Shown here piece after piece: positions 51,012 to 59,395 of a DNA stretch of 64,000 bases. Every line of letters begins with the position of its first letter. The first letter of the stretch is position 1. The position numbers were made by a program, and so were the translations under genes. Origin of the DNA: Ectothiorhodospira lacustris (GTDB taxonomy: Bacteria > Pseudomonadota > Gammaproteobacteria > Ectothiorhodospirales > Ectothiorhodospiraceae); assembly GCF_022227845.1 (NCBI RefSeq), contig NZ_JAJNQN010000007.1:1-64000 (forward strand). Reading direction: 5' to 3'. The notes under the pieces were generated by a model. That model did not search any database. It saw only the letters and a list, made by a program, of their open reading frames with translations, and was not told the origin of the DNA.

Positions 51012-52094
51012 TTGATCAAGCTGCTGATTGTCGATGACTCCGCGCTGATGCGCCGCCAGCTAAAGGCCATTTTCATGGCGGAAGGGGACTTCCAGGTGGA
51101 AGTGGCCCGTCATGGCCAGGAAGCGGTGGAACTCAACCGGAGCTTCCAGCCGGATGTCATCACCCTGGACATCAACATGCCGCAGATGGACGGACTGACC
51201 GCCCTGTCCCTGCTCATGGCAGAGCGCCCTGTACCCGTGGTGATGGTTTCCTCGCTCACCGAGAAGGGTGCCATCGCCACCCTGGAGGCCCTCAACCTGG
51301 GGGCAGTAGACTACATCCCCAAGCCGGGCGGCACCATTTCCCTGTCCATCACCGAGGTGGAAGCAGAGATCATCGCCAAGGTGCGGGCCGCCGCCGGTGC
51401 CCGCCTGCGGAAATCCCGCGGCTTGGCTTCCCGTATCCGCGGCAACCTGAGTGTTACTGCGGCGGCCAGGCCTGCCCGCACCTCACAGCCTCCGCCGATG
51501 GGAGAGGAGATCTCCGGTGACGGACTGGTCATCATCGGCGTCTCCACCGGAGGGCCGCGTACCCTGGAAGAGATCCTGCCTCAGTTACCGGCGGACTTCC
51601 CCTGGCCGGTTCTGGTGGCCCAGCACATGCCCCCCAGCTTCACTCGCCCCTTCGCGGAACGCATGAATGGCCTGTGCGCCCTGGAAGTCCTGGAACTGCG
51701 ACGACCGCTGGAACTGGTACCCGGCCAGATCCACATTGGTCGAGGCGGCGCCGATATCCTGGTCACGCGCCGGGCTGGCCGACTCCTGGTCAGTGCCCGC
51801 CCGGAGTCACCGGACATGCTCTGGCACCCCTCGGTGGAACTGCTGGGGCGCTCGGTGCTGCAGCACTGTGATCCGCGTCGGGTGATCGGTGTCATGCTCA
51901 CCGGCATGGGCTACGACGGAGCGGACAGCTTCACCGAACTCAAGCACCGGGGGGCGCGCACCGTGGCCGAATCCGAGCAATCAGCCGTGGTCTTCGGCAT
52001 GCCGGCGGAACTCATCAAGCGTGGCGGCGCCACCACCGTACTGCCGGTGGAAAAGATTGCCGAACAGATCATCAAGTGGGTAAGGACATGCTGA
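51012..52094 (+). CDS. cheB: Chemotaxis response regulator / methylesterase CheB
   Basis: A 360-residue CheB. The receiver domain (1-125) has LLIVDDSALMRR and the phospho-Asp53 in TLDINMPQMDG. The C-terminal methylesterase has the triad Ser178 (IGVSTGGPRT), His205 (LVAQHMPPSFT) and Asp302 (GMGYDGADS). It demethylates and deamidates receptor glutamates when phosphorylated by CheA. The start appears to be TTG; the GGGGCGG upstream is a weak ribosome site. Target receptors are presumably the operon's own. Confidence 0.94.
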   Translation: MIKLLIVDDSALMRRQLKAIFMAEGDFQVEVARHGQEAVELNRSFQPDVITLDINMPQMDGLTALSLLMAERPVPVVMVSSLTEKGAIATLEALNLGAVDYIPKPGGTISLSITEVEAEIIAKVRAAAGARLRKSRGLASRIRGNLSVTAAARPARTSQPPPMGEEISGDGLVIIGVSTGGPRTLEEILPQLPADFPWPVLVAQHMPPSFTRPFAERMNGLCALEVLELRRPLELVPGQIHIGRGGADILVTRRAGRLLVSARPESPDMLWHPSVELLGRSVLQHCDPRRVIGVMLTGMGYDGADSFTELKHRGARTVAESEQSAVVFGMPAELIKRGGATTVLPVEKIAEQIIKWVRTC

Positions 52095-52119
52095 CCCCAT
52101 CGCGCACCCGGCATCCCTC

Positions 52120-52746
52120 ATGGCACTGAAAAAGGGACAACCCACACCCGCCTGCCACAGTCCCGGGGAGCGCCAGGAGCCCAGGAACCTGGAAACCCTG
52201 CTGCAGACCCTGCTGGACGAGGACCCCATGAAACGTCGCTGGGCCGCCCGTGATCTGGCGGAACACCCGGCGGCGGCCGTGGCCCTGGTCACTCAGCTGC
52301 AACATGAGACGGATACCACCGTACTGCAGGTGATCGTCACCTCGCTGGGCTGCATGGCCAACGATGTCGCTGTTCGAGGACTGATTGACTGCCTGTACTC
52401 AGAACATGCCCTGCGGCGCAATGCCGCCATTGAAGTACTCAAGGAACTGCCCGAGCCGGTGGCGCCCCACATGGGGCAGCTTCTGCACGATCCTGACCCG
52501 GATGTGCGTATTTTTGCCGTGAACGTACTGGAATCCCTGCGCCACCCCAACGTGGAGGAATGGCTGATCGAGGTCATCCTCAAGGACGATCAGGTCAACG
52601 TCTGCGCCACCGCCCTGGACCTTCTGGGTGAAGTCGGCAGTCTGCGGGCGCGGGAAGCCCTGCAGACACTCAAGCAGCGTTTTCCCCAGGAGCCCTATAT
52701 CCGGTTTGCCGCCGATCTGGCCCTCAAGCGCATCGGGGTCGGGTGA
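52120..52746 (+). CDS. HEAT-repeat protein of the chemosensory operon
   Basis: A 208-residue all-helical protein made of about five HEAT/PBS-lyase-like repeats: DEDPMKRRWAARDLAEHPAA, DTTVLQVIVTSLGCMANDVA, SEHALRRNAAIEVLKELPEP, DPDVRIFAVNVLESLRHPNV and DQVNVCATALDLLGEVGSLR. No catalytic motif is visible. It lies 25 bases after cheB and its stop overlaps the cheR start by one base, so it is an integral part of the operon. A scaffold or adaptor role, perhaps tethering CheB or CheR, is inference. Confidence 0.82.
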   Translation: MALKKGQPTPACHSPGERQEPRNLETLLQTLLDEDPMKRRWAARDLAEHPAAAVALVTQLQHETDTTVLQVIVTSLGCMANDVAVRGLIDCLYSEHALRRNAAIEVLKELPEPVAPHMGQLLHDPDPDVRIFAVNVLESLRHPNVEEWLIEVILKDDQVNVCATALDLLGEVGSLRAREALQTLKQRFPQEPYIRFAADLALKRIGVG

Positions 52747-53597
52747 TGCTCGTGCAGAAACCCTCCGTCATCAGTGATGAGGATTTTCAGAAGTTCCGGG
52801 AATTCTTCTATCGAAAAACCGGCATGCTGTTCGAAGACGGCAAGCGCTATTTCGTGGACAAGCGTCTGCTGGAGCGCATGGCCGCCACCGACAACGAGAG
52901 CTTTCGCAGTTACTTCACCATGCTGCGCTTCCAGGCCTCGGGTGCCGAACTGCAGGCGCTGATCAATGCCATGACGGTGAACGAAACCTACTTCTTCCGC
53001 GAGGAGTATCAGTTCCGCTGTCTGGTGGATTCCATCCTCCGCGAGATCGTTGCCCGGCGCTCGTCCTTCCGCCCCATCCGTATCTGGTCCGTCCCCTCCT
53101 CCTCCGGCGAGGAACCCTACGGCATTGCCATCTATCTGCTGGAACACTGGCCATTGCTTGAACAGTGGGACGTGGAGATCATCTCCTCCGATATCGACAC
53201 CCGGATCCTGGAACAGGCCCGCAACGGACTGTATGCCGCCCGGGCGATCCAGAACATGCCCGGCCCGCTGCTGAAGAAATATTTCCGCCGGGTGGACGGC
53301 CATTACCAGATCAGCCAGAGTCTGCGGGAGGCGGTGGAATTCACTCGGGTGAACGTCCACGACACCGCCGACATGCGCAGTCACCGACAGTTTGATGTGA
53401 TCTTCTGCCGCAACCTGCTGATCTATTTCGACGACCTGTCACGCAAGAAAACCGCCGAGTCCTTCTTTGATGCCCTCAATCCCGGCGGCTTCATCTGCCT
53501 GGGGCATTCCGAATCCATGAGCCGTATCTCCTCGCTGTTCCAGATCCGGCGTTTTCCCGAAGCTATCGTGTATCAGAAACCTCTGGAGGCGAGATGA
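52746..53597 (+). CDS. cheR: Chemotaxis protein methyltransferase CheR
   Basis: A 283-residue CheR. The N-terminal helical domain (1-75) is followed by the conserved MTVNETYFFREEYQF loop and a SAM-binding Rossmann core, where the usual GCSTGEEPYS is VPSSSGEEPYGIAIYL. The subdomain ends with FDVIFCRNLLIYFDDLSRK and ICLGHSES. It methylates receptor glutamates using S-adenosylmethionine. No C-terminal TPR is present. The start overlaps the HEAT gene stop (TGATG); a GTG at 52743 is also possible. Confidence 0.93.
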   Translation: MLVQKPSVISDEDFQKFREFFYRKTGMLFEDGKRYFVDKRLLERMAATDNESFRSYFTMLRFQASGAELQALINAMTVNETYFFREEYQFRCLVDSILREIVARRSSFRPIRIWSVPSSSGEEPYGIAIYLLEHWPLLEQWDVEIISSDIDTRILEQARNGLYAARAIQNMPGPLLKKYFRRVDGHYQISQSLREAVEFTRVNVHDTADMRSHRQFDVIFCRNLLIYFDDLSRKKTAESFFDALNPGGFICLGHSESMSRISSLFQIRRFPEAIVYQKPLEAR

Positions 53598-53971
53598 AAC
53601 GCATTCTCGTCATAGATGACGCGGCCACGGTCAGGCTCTATCACCGTGAAATCCTCGAACAGGCGGGCTTCGCCGTCACCGAGGCCATCAACGGCCTGGA
53701 GGCCTTGGAGAAACTGGAAACGGAAGGTCACTTCGATCTCTACCTGGTGGATATCAACATGCCCAAGCTGGACGGCTACGGTTTTCTCAAGGCATTGCGC
53801 GAGAAAAACATGCCGCAGGCACCGGCCATCATGATTTCCACCGAATCATCCCCCAGGGACCGTGAAGGTGCCCTGATCGCCGGCGCCAACCTCTACATGA
53901 TCAAGCCGATCAGACCTGAGCAGCTGCTGCCCCAGGTACGGGGCCTGCTTGGAGAGGGGGATTCGTCATGA
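53594..53971 (+). CDS. Single-domain response regulator (CheY-like), first copy
   Basis: A 125-residue receiver. Acidic pocket LVIDDAATVR, phospho-Asp53 in LVDINMPKLDGYGF, Thr/Ser in MISTESS and Lys in YMIKPIRP. No output domain. It is coupled to cheR and cheA by four-base ATGA overlaps on each side. It may be the diffusible output or a phosphate sink. Confidence 0.92.
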   Translation: MKRILVIDDAATVRLYHREILEQAGFAVTEAINGLEALEKLETEGHFDLYLVDINMPKLDGYGFLKALREKNMPQAPAIMISTESSPRDREGALIAGANLYMIKPIRPEQLLPQVRGLLGEGDSS

Positions 53972-56649
53972 ATCCGTTGCTGGACCAGTTCATCAGCGAA
54001 TCAAGAGACGCCATCCAGTCCATCGGCGAACGACTCCTGCAGCTGGAAAACGCGCCGACTGATCATGAGCTCATGGATGAACTGTTCCGGCTGGTACATA
54101 CCCTCAAAGGCAACAGCGGGCTGTTCGATTTCCCCGAGCTGACCCGGGTGCTGCACGGCGCCGAGGATCTGATGGATGCGGTCAGGGATGGCCGGATCAG
54201 CTATTCCCAATCGCTGGCGGATCAGCTGCTTGATGCCATGGACTTTGTCTCCGCCCTGCTGGATGAGATCCTCCGCAACGGCAACGGTGATCTGCCGGCC
54301 GAGAGTGAACGCACCGCAGCCGCCTTGGCACTGACCGACGCCCTGAGGCAGCTGATCACGGGCCAGGGCGCACGGATCAACCCCGCAACACCCGCCCCCG
54401 AGCCCGCGATGGCATCTGCTCCGGTAACGACCTCATGTGCCGATGAGCCACCGGCCTCGACGTTCCCCCTGGCGCGGATACCCGAAGCCGCACGCATGGA
54501 TGCGTACCGCCGGATGGTCCATGGACAACCCTGTTCCTGGGTCAGCTATCGGCCCGACGAAGACTGTTTTTTCAAGGGGGAAGATCCGTTCTATCAGATC
54601 ACCCAGCTCCCCACCCCCCTCTGGCGCCGGGTGAGTGCGCGGGAACCCTGGTCCGCCCCTGAAACCCTGGATGCCTACCGCTGCCTGCTCCACTTTGAAT
54701 CCATCATCCCGATGGACCTGCAGGCGCTGACGGAGCACTTCCGCTATATCCCCGATCAGGTGGAGCTCAGTCCCCTTTCCCCGGCGATGCTGGTCATGCC
54801 CACCGGGGATGCCCATGACGGCATCCCCACGGCGGAATATCTGCAGACCGCCACGGCAAAGTTGCAGTCCGGTGACCATGAAGGCCTGATCCAGGCCAGC
54901 CGCCTCCTGCTGGAACTGTCATCACCCGGGCTGCGGGTGGCCTCGGCCCTGCGCTGGCTGCTGCTGGTGCTGGAAACCCGACCGGAGGACGTCCCGCTGC
55001 AGCAACAGTTGCTGGACGAGATCCGCCACGGGGCGGGTATCAGCCAAGGCACTGACACCGCCAAGGCTGCCGCCCCACCCTCCCTTGCAGCAAGCGTGCA
55101 GGGCATCACCGACCCCATTGCCGGCATCATCGAGACCCAGGCCGAAATCCTCGCCTTAAGCGATGCCCCCCCCTGGCTCCCCGGGCGTCTGCGGGCCGTC
55201 GCCGCCAGCCTGCGGGCCGCCTTCACCCACGCAGGACAACTCACGCGCCTTGACGGTCTGGATGAGGCCCTGCAGGCCGCCCTGGATCAGAGCGCATCCG
55301 CCCCTCTGGCCCGATGGCTGGCCGCACATGCCCTGCCGGCCAAGGTCGGGACCGATCCCGTACCGGCCGCACCCCCCACCGCCGCACCCGTGTCCCCTGC
55401 CGCAACCCCAGGCACGGGAAACGGTCCCGGTGACACCCGTAAGTTCGGGCGGCGCATGGAAGACGCCCATGCCGGCCCCAGTGCCATCAAAGTGGATCAG
55501 GCCAAGATCGACCGCCTGATGAACCTCATCGGCGAAATGATCGTGGCCAAGAATGCCCTGCCCTATCTGGCCGCCCGTGCCGAGGATGTGTTCGGGGTGC
55601 GAGAGCTATCCCGGGAGATCAAGGGGCAGTACGGCACCCTCAATCGCATCGCCGATGAAATGCAGGACGCCATCATGCAGGTTCGGCTGCTGCCGGTGTC
55701 CTTCGTCTTCCAGCGGTTCCCGAGACTGGTCAGGGATACTGCGCACAAACTGGGCAAGGAAGTACGGTTAGTGCTGGAAGGCGAGGCCACGGAGGCGGAC
55801 AAGAACGTCATCGAGTCCCTGGCCGACCCCCTGGTCCACATCATCCGCAACAGCCTGGATCACGGTCTGGAACCCCCCGAGGAACGTCGCGCTGCCGGCA
55901 AGCCCGCCGCAGGCCGCCTCGCCATCAGCGCCCGCTCCGAATCGGACCGGGTGGTGATCGAGATCACCGACGACGGCCGCGGCATCGATCCCGCGGTGAT
56001 CCGCCGGAAGGCCTACGAAAAGGGTATCATCGACGAACAGGCGCTGGAGCGGCTGACGGATCAGGAAGCACTGAATCTGATCTTCGCCCCGGGCTTCTCC
56101 ACGGCCAGCCAGGTGTCCGACCTGTCCGGGCGGGGCGTGGGCATGGATGTGGTGCGCACGGCGGTGGCGCGGGTCAACGGCAGCATAGACCTCAAAAGCC
56201 GGCCCGGCGAGGGAACCCGACTGCGGCTGTCCTTGCCCCTGTCCATGGCCGTGACCAACGTGATGATCATCGTTTCCGCCGGACAGCGCTTCGGGGTATC
56301 CATGGATGCGGTGGCGGAAACCGTGAGGGTGGCACAGACTGATATCCGGCGCATCAAGCACCGGATGACCACGGTTCTGCGGGGCCGTGTGGTGCCCTTG
56401 GTGGCGCTCAACGACCTGCTGGCCCTGGACGAAGCCCAGCACCCCAATGAGGATGGTGAAATGGCCGTGGTGGTGGTACGCATCGAAAATGATCTTCTCG
56501 GCATCATCGTGGATGACTGTCGCGAGACCGTGGACATCATCCTCAAACCCCTGGCCGGTTTCCTCGGCAACCTGCAGGGCTATGCCGGCTCCGCCCTGCT
56601 GGGGGACGGCTCGGTACTGCTGGTGCTCAATCCCCGGGAACTGCTGTGA
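53968..56649 (+). CDS. cheA: Chemotaxis histidine kinase CheA with atypical middle region
   Basis: An 893-residue CheA. P1 (1-105) has the phospho-His44 in RLVHTLKGNSG. No canonical P2 is seen; instead residues 165-300 form an unrecognised domain (GEDPFYQITQLPTPLWRRVS; FRYIPDQVELSPL), then a helical part to about 450 and a Pro/Ala-rich linker to 495. P3 dimerisation covers 505-600 (KIDRLMNLIGEMIVAKNAL). The P4 ATPase has the N-box DPLVHIIRNSLDHGLE, G1 ITDDGRGIDP and G2 LSGRGVGMDVVRT. P5 (760-893) is CheW-like. It phosphorylates the CheY proteins and CheB. The extra domain may couple a non-standard input or response regulator. Confidence 0.92.
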   Translation: MNPLLDQFISESRDAIQSIGERLLQLENAPTDHELMDELFRLVHTLKGNSGLFDFPELTRVLHGAEDLMDAVRDGRISYSQSLADQLLDAMDFVSALLDEILRNGNGDLPAESERTAAALALTDALRQLITGQGARINPATPAPEPAMASAPVTTSCADEPPASTFPLARIPEAARMDAYRRMVHGQPCSWVSYRPDEDCFFKGEDPFYQITQLPTPLWRRVSAREPWSAPETLDAYRCLLHFESIIPMDLQALTEHFRYIPDQVELSPLSPAMLVMPTGDAHDGIPTAEYLQTATAKLQSGDHEGLIQASRLLLELSSPGLRVASALRWLLLVLETRPEDVPLQQQLLDEIRHGAGISQGTDTAKAAAPPSLAASVQGITDPIAGIIETQAEILALSDAPPWLPGRLRAVAASLRAAFTHAGQLTRLDGLDEALQAALDQSASAPLARWLAAHALPAKVGTDPVPAAPPTAAPVSPAATPGTGNGPGDTRKFGRRMEDAHAGPSAIKVDQAKIDRLMNLIGEMIVAKNALPYLAARAEDVFGVRELSREIKGQYGTLNRIADEMQDAIMQVRLLPVSFVFQRFPRLVRDTAHKLGKEVRLVLEGEATEADKNVIESLADPLVHIIRNSLDHGLEPPEERRAAGKPAAGRLAISARSESDRVVIEITDDGRGIDPAVIRRKAYEKGIIDEQALERLTDQEALNLIFAPGFSTASQVSDLSGRGVGMDVVRTAVARVNGSIDLKSRPGEGTRLRLSLPLSMAVTNVMIIVSAGQRFGVSMDAVAETVRVAQTDIRRIKHRMTTVLRGRVVPLVALNDLLALDEAQHPNEDGEMAVVVVRIENDLLGIIVDDCRETVDIILKPLAGFLGNLQGYAGSALLGDGSVLLVLNPRELL

Positions 56650-56891
56650 TGGGCATCGAAACCAACGCAGACACCCTGCGGGTGAGTGACATACTGGGCG
56701 TTGAGGACGCCGAGACCCTGCTCGACTGGCTGCTCAAGCACCCCGGCGGCCCGGTGAATCTGGCCGCCTGTACCCATCTGCATGCCGCCAATCTGCAGGT
56801 ACTGATGGCCACCCGCCCCCACATCACCACCTGGCCTGATGACCCCATGCTGGCGGACTGGCTCAGGCACGCACTCAATCAAGAGGAATGA
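56649..56891 (+). CDS. Minimal STAS-like protein of the chemosensory operon
   Basis: An 80-residue protein starting at an ATG that overlaps the cheA stop (TGATG). VNLAACTHLHAANLQVLMAT resembles the central strand-helix of STAS domains (VDLS...T.LDTAGLQLL). The usual first strands are short, so it is a reduced or divergent STAS module. The phosphorylatable Ser/Thr of anti-sigma antagonists is replaced by Ala-Asn in this stretch. It lies four bases before the second cheY. A docking or adaptor role is inference. Confidence 0.7.
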   Translation: MGIETNADTLRVSDILGVEDAETLLDWLLKHPGGPVNLAACTHLHAANLQVLMATRPHITTWPDDPMLADWLRHALNQEE

Positions 56892-56895
56892 CTCC

Positions 56896-57270
56896 ATGCC
56901 CAAGACCATCCTTGTGGTGGATGATTCAGTCACCATGGTCATGAGTCTGAAGACCAGCCTGCAGATCGCCGGCTTCACCGTGGAGACGGCCCATGACGGT
57001 CAGCAGGCGCTGGACAAGCTCAAGGGAGGCGTCAAGCCCGACCTGATCATCACCGACATCAACATGCCCCGCATGGGCGGGATCGACTTCATCCGTCATG
57101 CCCGCGCCCTGCCCGGCATGCGCTTCACTCCCATCCTGGCCCTGACCACGGAAAGCCAGCAGGCCAAGCGGGACGAGGCCAAGAAACTGGGTGCCACCGG
57201 ATGGTTGCTCAAGCCGGTGAGTGGCACCGACCTGGTCAAGGTCATCAAGCAAGTCCTGCCCGGCGCCTGA
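56896..57270 (+). CDS. Single-domain response regulator (CheY-like), second copy
   Basis: A 124-residue receiver. LVVDDSVTMVMSLK, phospho-Asp54 in IITDINMPRMGG, Thr in LALTTESQ and Lys in GWLLKPVSG. It resembles the CheY proteins that accompany CheA/STAS pairs (NMPRMGGIDFI). GAGGAA precedes the ATG at 56896. Nine bases separate it from the receptor-like gene downstream. Confidence 0.93.
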   Translation: MPKTILVVDDSVTMVMSLKTSLQIAGFTVETAHDGQQALDKLKGGVKPDLIITDINMPRMGGIDFIRHARALPGMRFTPILALTTESQQAKRDEAKKLGATGWLLKPVSGTDLVKVIKQVLPGA

Positions 57271-57279
57271 GGACACTCC

Positions 57280-58554
57280 ATGACGGTCTTGACGGAGCAG
57301 CGCAGAAAACTGGCCGAGGCATCGGTACGGCAGGCCCGCACCCTGCGCCGCAACATGGCGATCTCCACGGTGCTGGGCACCCTGCTGCTGTCTCTCATGG
57401 TCTATCACACCCACGCCTGGCCGGAGCGGCTGTCCCAGTGGCTGGGCATCAGTGAAGCAACGGTACTGGCGGTCCTGGTGGCCATTGCCCTGCTGAGCAC
57501 CAATTTCCTCGCCGGCCTGGTGTTCTTTCGCACCAGCTATCGCAATGCGGGCTCCCTGGGCCACACCCTGGAAGAGTTGGACGATGAACTCGTCAAGACC
57601 GAGACACAGCTGCAGGCCAGCCGCAATGCCATGCACGCCACCGCCGACATGGACCAGGCCTTTCAGGATTGTTTGCAGCAGAACCTGCAGGACAGCGAGA
57701 CCTCCACCCTGGGCATCATCGAACGGACCGGCCGGCTCAACGAGGCGGCCGGAAAACTGCTGGAGTACCTGCACCATTCCAGTGCCAATGCCTCCACCAT
57801 GGCGGTGGACATCCAGCAGGGTGTGGAGGACATGAACAAGATTGCCGGCTTCGTCCGCGAACTGCCGGACAAGATCCGCCAGGACGCCGAGGTGATCCAC
57901 CATATCCTCCAGGAGGTCAAGCAACTGGAAGGATTGGCCGCGTCCATCCAGCAGATCAGCCAACAGACCAACCTGCTGGCCCTGAATGCCGCCATCGAGG
58001 CCGCCCGCGCCGGAGACTCGGGCCGCGGATTTGCCGTCGTGGCCACCGAGGTACGCGCCCTGGCCAACCGTGCCTCAACGGCAGCCGACACCATCGAGTC
58101 CGGTCTCAGTCAGGCGCTGTCAGCCGTGGAGCGCAGTCTGGCCACCAGCGACCTCGGCGACTCCCACCACCATCTGGAAAAGGCCACCCAGGTGGTCGAT
58201 GCCTTCCAGAAGCTGCAGGACAGCTACGAGGACATGCGTCAGTTCTACAAAACCCTGTTTTCCGTGGTCACCCAGCACAATACCGAACTGGCGGAGCAGA
58301 TTGCCGACATGCTGGGCCTGATGCAGTATCAAGACGTGGAGGGCCAACGACTGACCCGCATGACCGATACCCTGGCGGAACGCTGCCGGCTCTACGCCGG
58401 CGTGGAGCAGTCACCGACAGGTTTCCAGGGGCTCCCCGAGGATCTGCAGCAGTTGCTGGCTCGTTACCTGGAGGATGAATCCCGGCACAGTCACCCCGAC
58501 AATCGGCATCAGACGACCACGGCCGATGCGGGACCGCGCATTGAGCTATTCTGA
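57280..58554 (+). CDS. Membrane chemoreceptor-like protein with CheZ-like DxxxQ motif
   Basis: A 424-residue protein. Two membrane helices (about 26-42 and 60-83) enclose a very short external loop of some 17 residues, so there is no periplasmic sensor domain. A coiled coil leads to a receptor tip [20 protein letters not shown] (226-245) and [13 protein letters not shown]. The descending helix is short, and residues 347-360 read [14 protein letters not shown]. DxxxQ here (D352, Q356) matches the phosphatase motif of CheZ (QDLTGQ), a family feature also seen in some receptor-like proteins. It may dephosphorylate the CheY proteins of this operon, which lacks cheZ, cheC and cheX. That is inference. 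Confidence 0.85.
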   Translation: MTVLTEQRRKLAEASVRQARTLRRNMAISTVLGTLLLSLMVYHTHAWPERLSQWLGISEATVLAVLVAIALLSTNFLAGLVFFRTSYRNAGSLGHTLEELDDELVKTETQLQASRNAMHATADMDQAFQDCLQQNLQDSETSTLGIIERTGRLNEAAGKLLEYLHHSSANASTMAVDIQQGVEDMNKIAGFVRELPDKIRQDAEVIHHILQEVKQLEGLAASIQQISQQTNLLALNAAIEAARAGDSGRGFAVVATEVRALANRASTAADTIESGLSQALSAVERSLATSDLGDSHHHLEKATQVVDAFQKLQDSYEDMRQFYKTLFSVVTQHNTELAEQIADMLGLMQYQDVEGQRLTRMTDTLAERCRLYAGVEQSPTGFQGLPEDLQQLLARYLEDESRHSHPDNRHQTTTADAGPRIELF

Positions 58555-58588
58555 TGCCACGCATCGCCCTCAAGGAAACGCTGCATCC

Positions 58589-59371
58589 ATGAGCGCGGCA
58601 GACAGGACCGGCCCCACCGTGCTGGTGGTCAGCAACCGCAAGGGGGGGACCGGCAAGACCACCACGGCGGTCAACCTGGCGGCGGAGTTCGCCGCAGCGG
58701 GTCGTCGTACCCTCTTGATCGACCTGGATACCCAGGGGCACTGCGCCCTGGGTCTTGGCGTTACCCCGTCCCCTGACCGACCCACGGTGCACCACCTCTT
58801 CCAGGACAACGGCATCGGCCTGCTGGACACACGCTATCCCACCTGCTGCCTGGGCCTGGACCTGGCCCCCGCCAATCCGGATTTCCAGCACGGCAGCGCA
58901 CCCGATGACGAGCAGGTGCTGGCACAGGCACTGGCGGATCCGGCACTGACATCCCGCTATGATCAGGTCGTGATCGACTCCCCCCCTTCCCTGGATCATC
59001 TGCTGCTCAATGCCCTGGCGGCCGCCCACTGGGCGGTCATCCCGTTCATGCCGCACCCCCTGGCCGGTGAAGGGGTCCGGCAACTGTCGAAGGTCTTTTT
59101 CAAGGTAGCCATGCGCAGCAATGCCAACCTGCGTCTGATGGGGGTATTGCCGGTGATGCTGGACATGCGAATCAGGCAGCATCAGACCGTCCGCGATCAG
59201 GTGGCCCGGCAGTTCGGCGAGGACCGGGTGCTGGGGGGGATCCGCAACGACATCAAGCTGGCGGAATCCTTCGCCGCCGGGCGGCCCATCCGACTGTATG
59301 CGCCCCGCAGTCGCGGCAATGAGGATTACAAGACGGTCTTCGGGCTCATCGAACAACGCATGCGAGCCTGA
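58589..59371 (+). CDS. ParA-family ATPase of the chemosensory operon
   Basis: A 260-residue ParA/MinD-type ATPase. Deviant Walker A NRKGGTGKTTTAVNLA with the signature lysine, A' motif LLIDLDTQGHCALGLG, and Walker B QVVIDSPPSLD. No parB is nearby. ParA homologues in other chemosensory operons (PpfA in Rhodobacter, ParC in Vibrio) position receptor arrays, which fits the soluble receptor encoded first in this operon. The ATG at 58589 follows AAGGAA by 12 bases; the gap from the receptor-like gene is 34 bases. Convergent with the diguanylate cyclase gene, 24 bases apart. Confidence 0.88.
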   Translation: MSAADRTGPTVLVVSNRKGGTGKTTTAVNLAAEFAAAGRRTLLIDLDTQGHCALGLGVTPSPDRPTVHHLFQDNGIGLLDTRYPTCCLGLDLAPANPDFQHGSAPDDEQVLAQALADPALTSRYDQVVIDSPPSLDHLLLNALAAAHWAVIPFMPHPLAGEGVRQLSKVFFKVAMRSNANLRLMGVLPVMLDMRIRQHQTVRDQVARQFGEDRVLGGIRNDIKLAESFAAGRPIRLYAPRSRGNEDYKTVFGLIEQRMRA

Positions 59372-59395
59372 AACCCGGATCGTTCGTTCAGGCGC

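Noticed and set aside
59372-59395. Bidirectional terminator between parA and the diguanylate cyclase gene
   Set aside because: The 24-base gap contains no stable stem or T-run.
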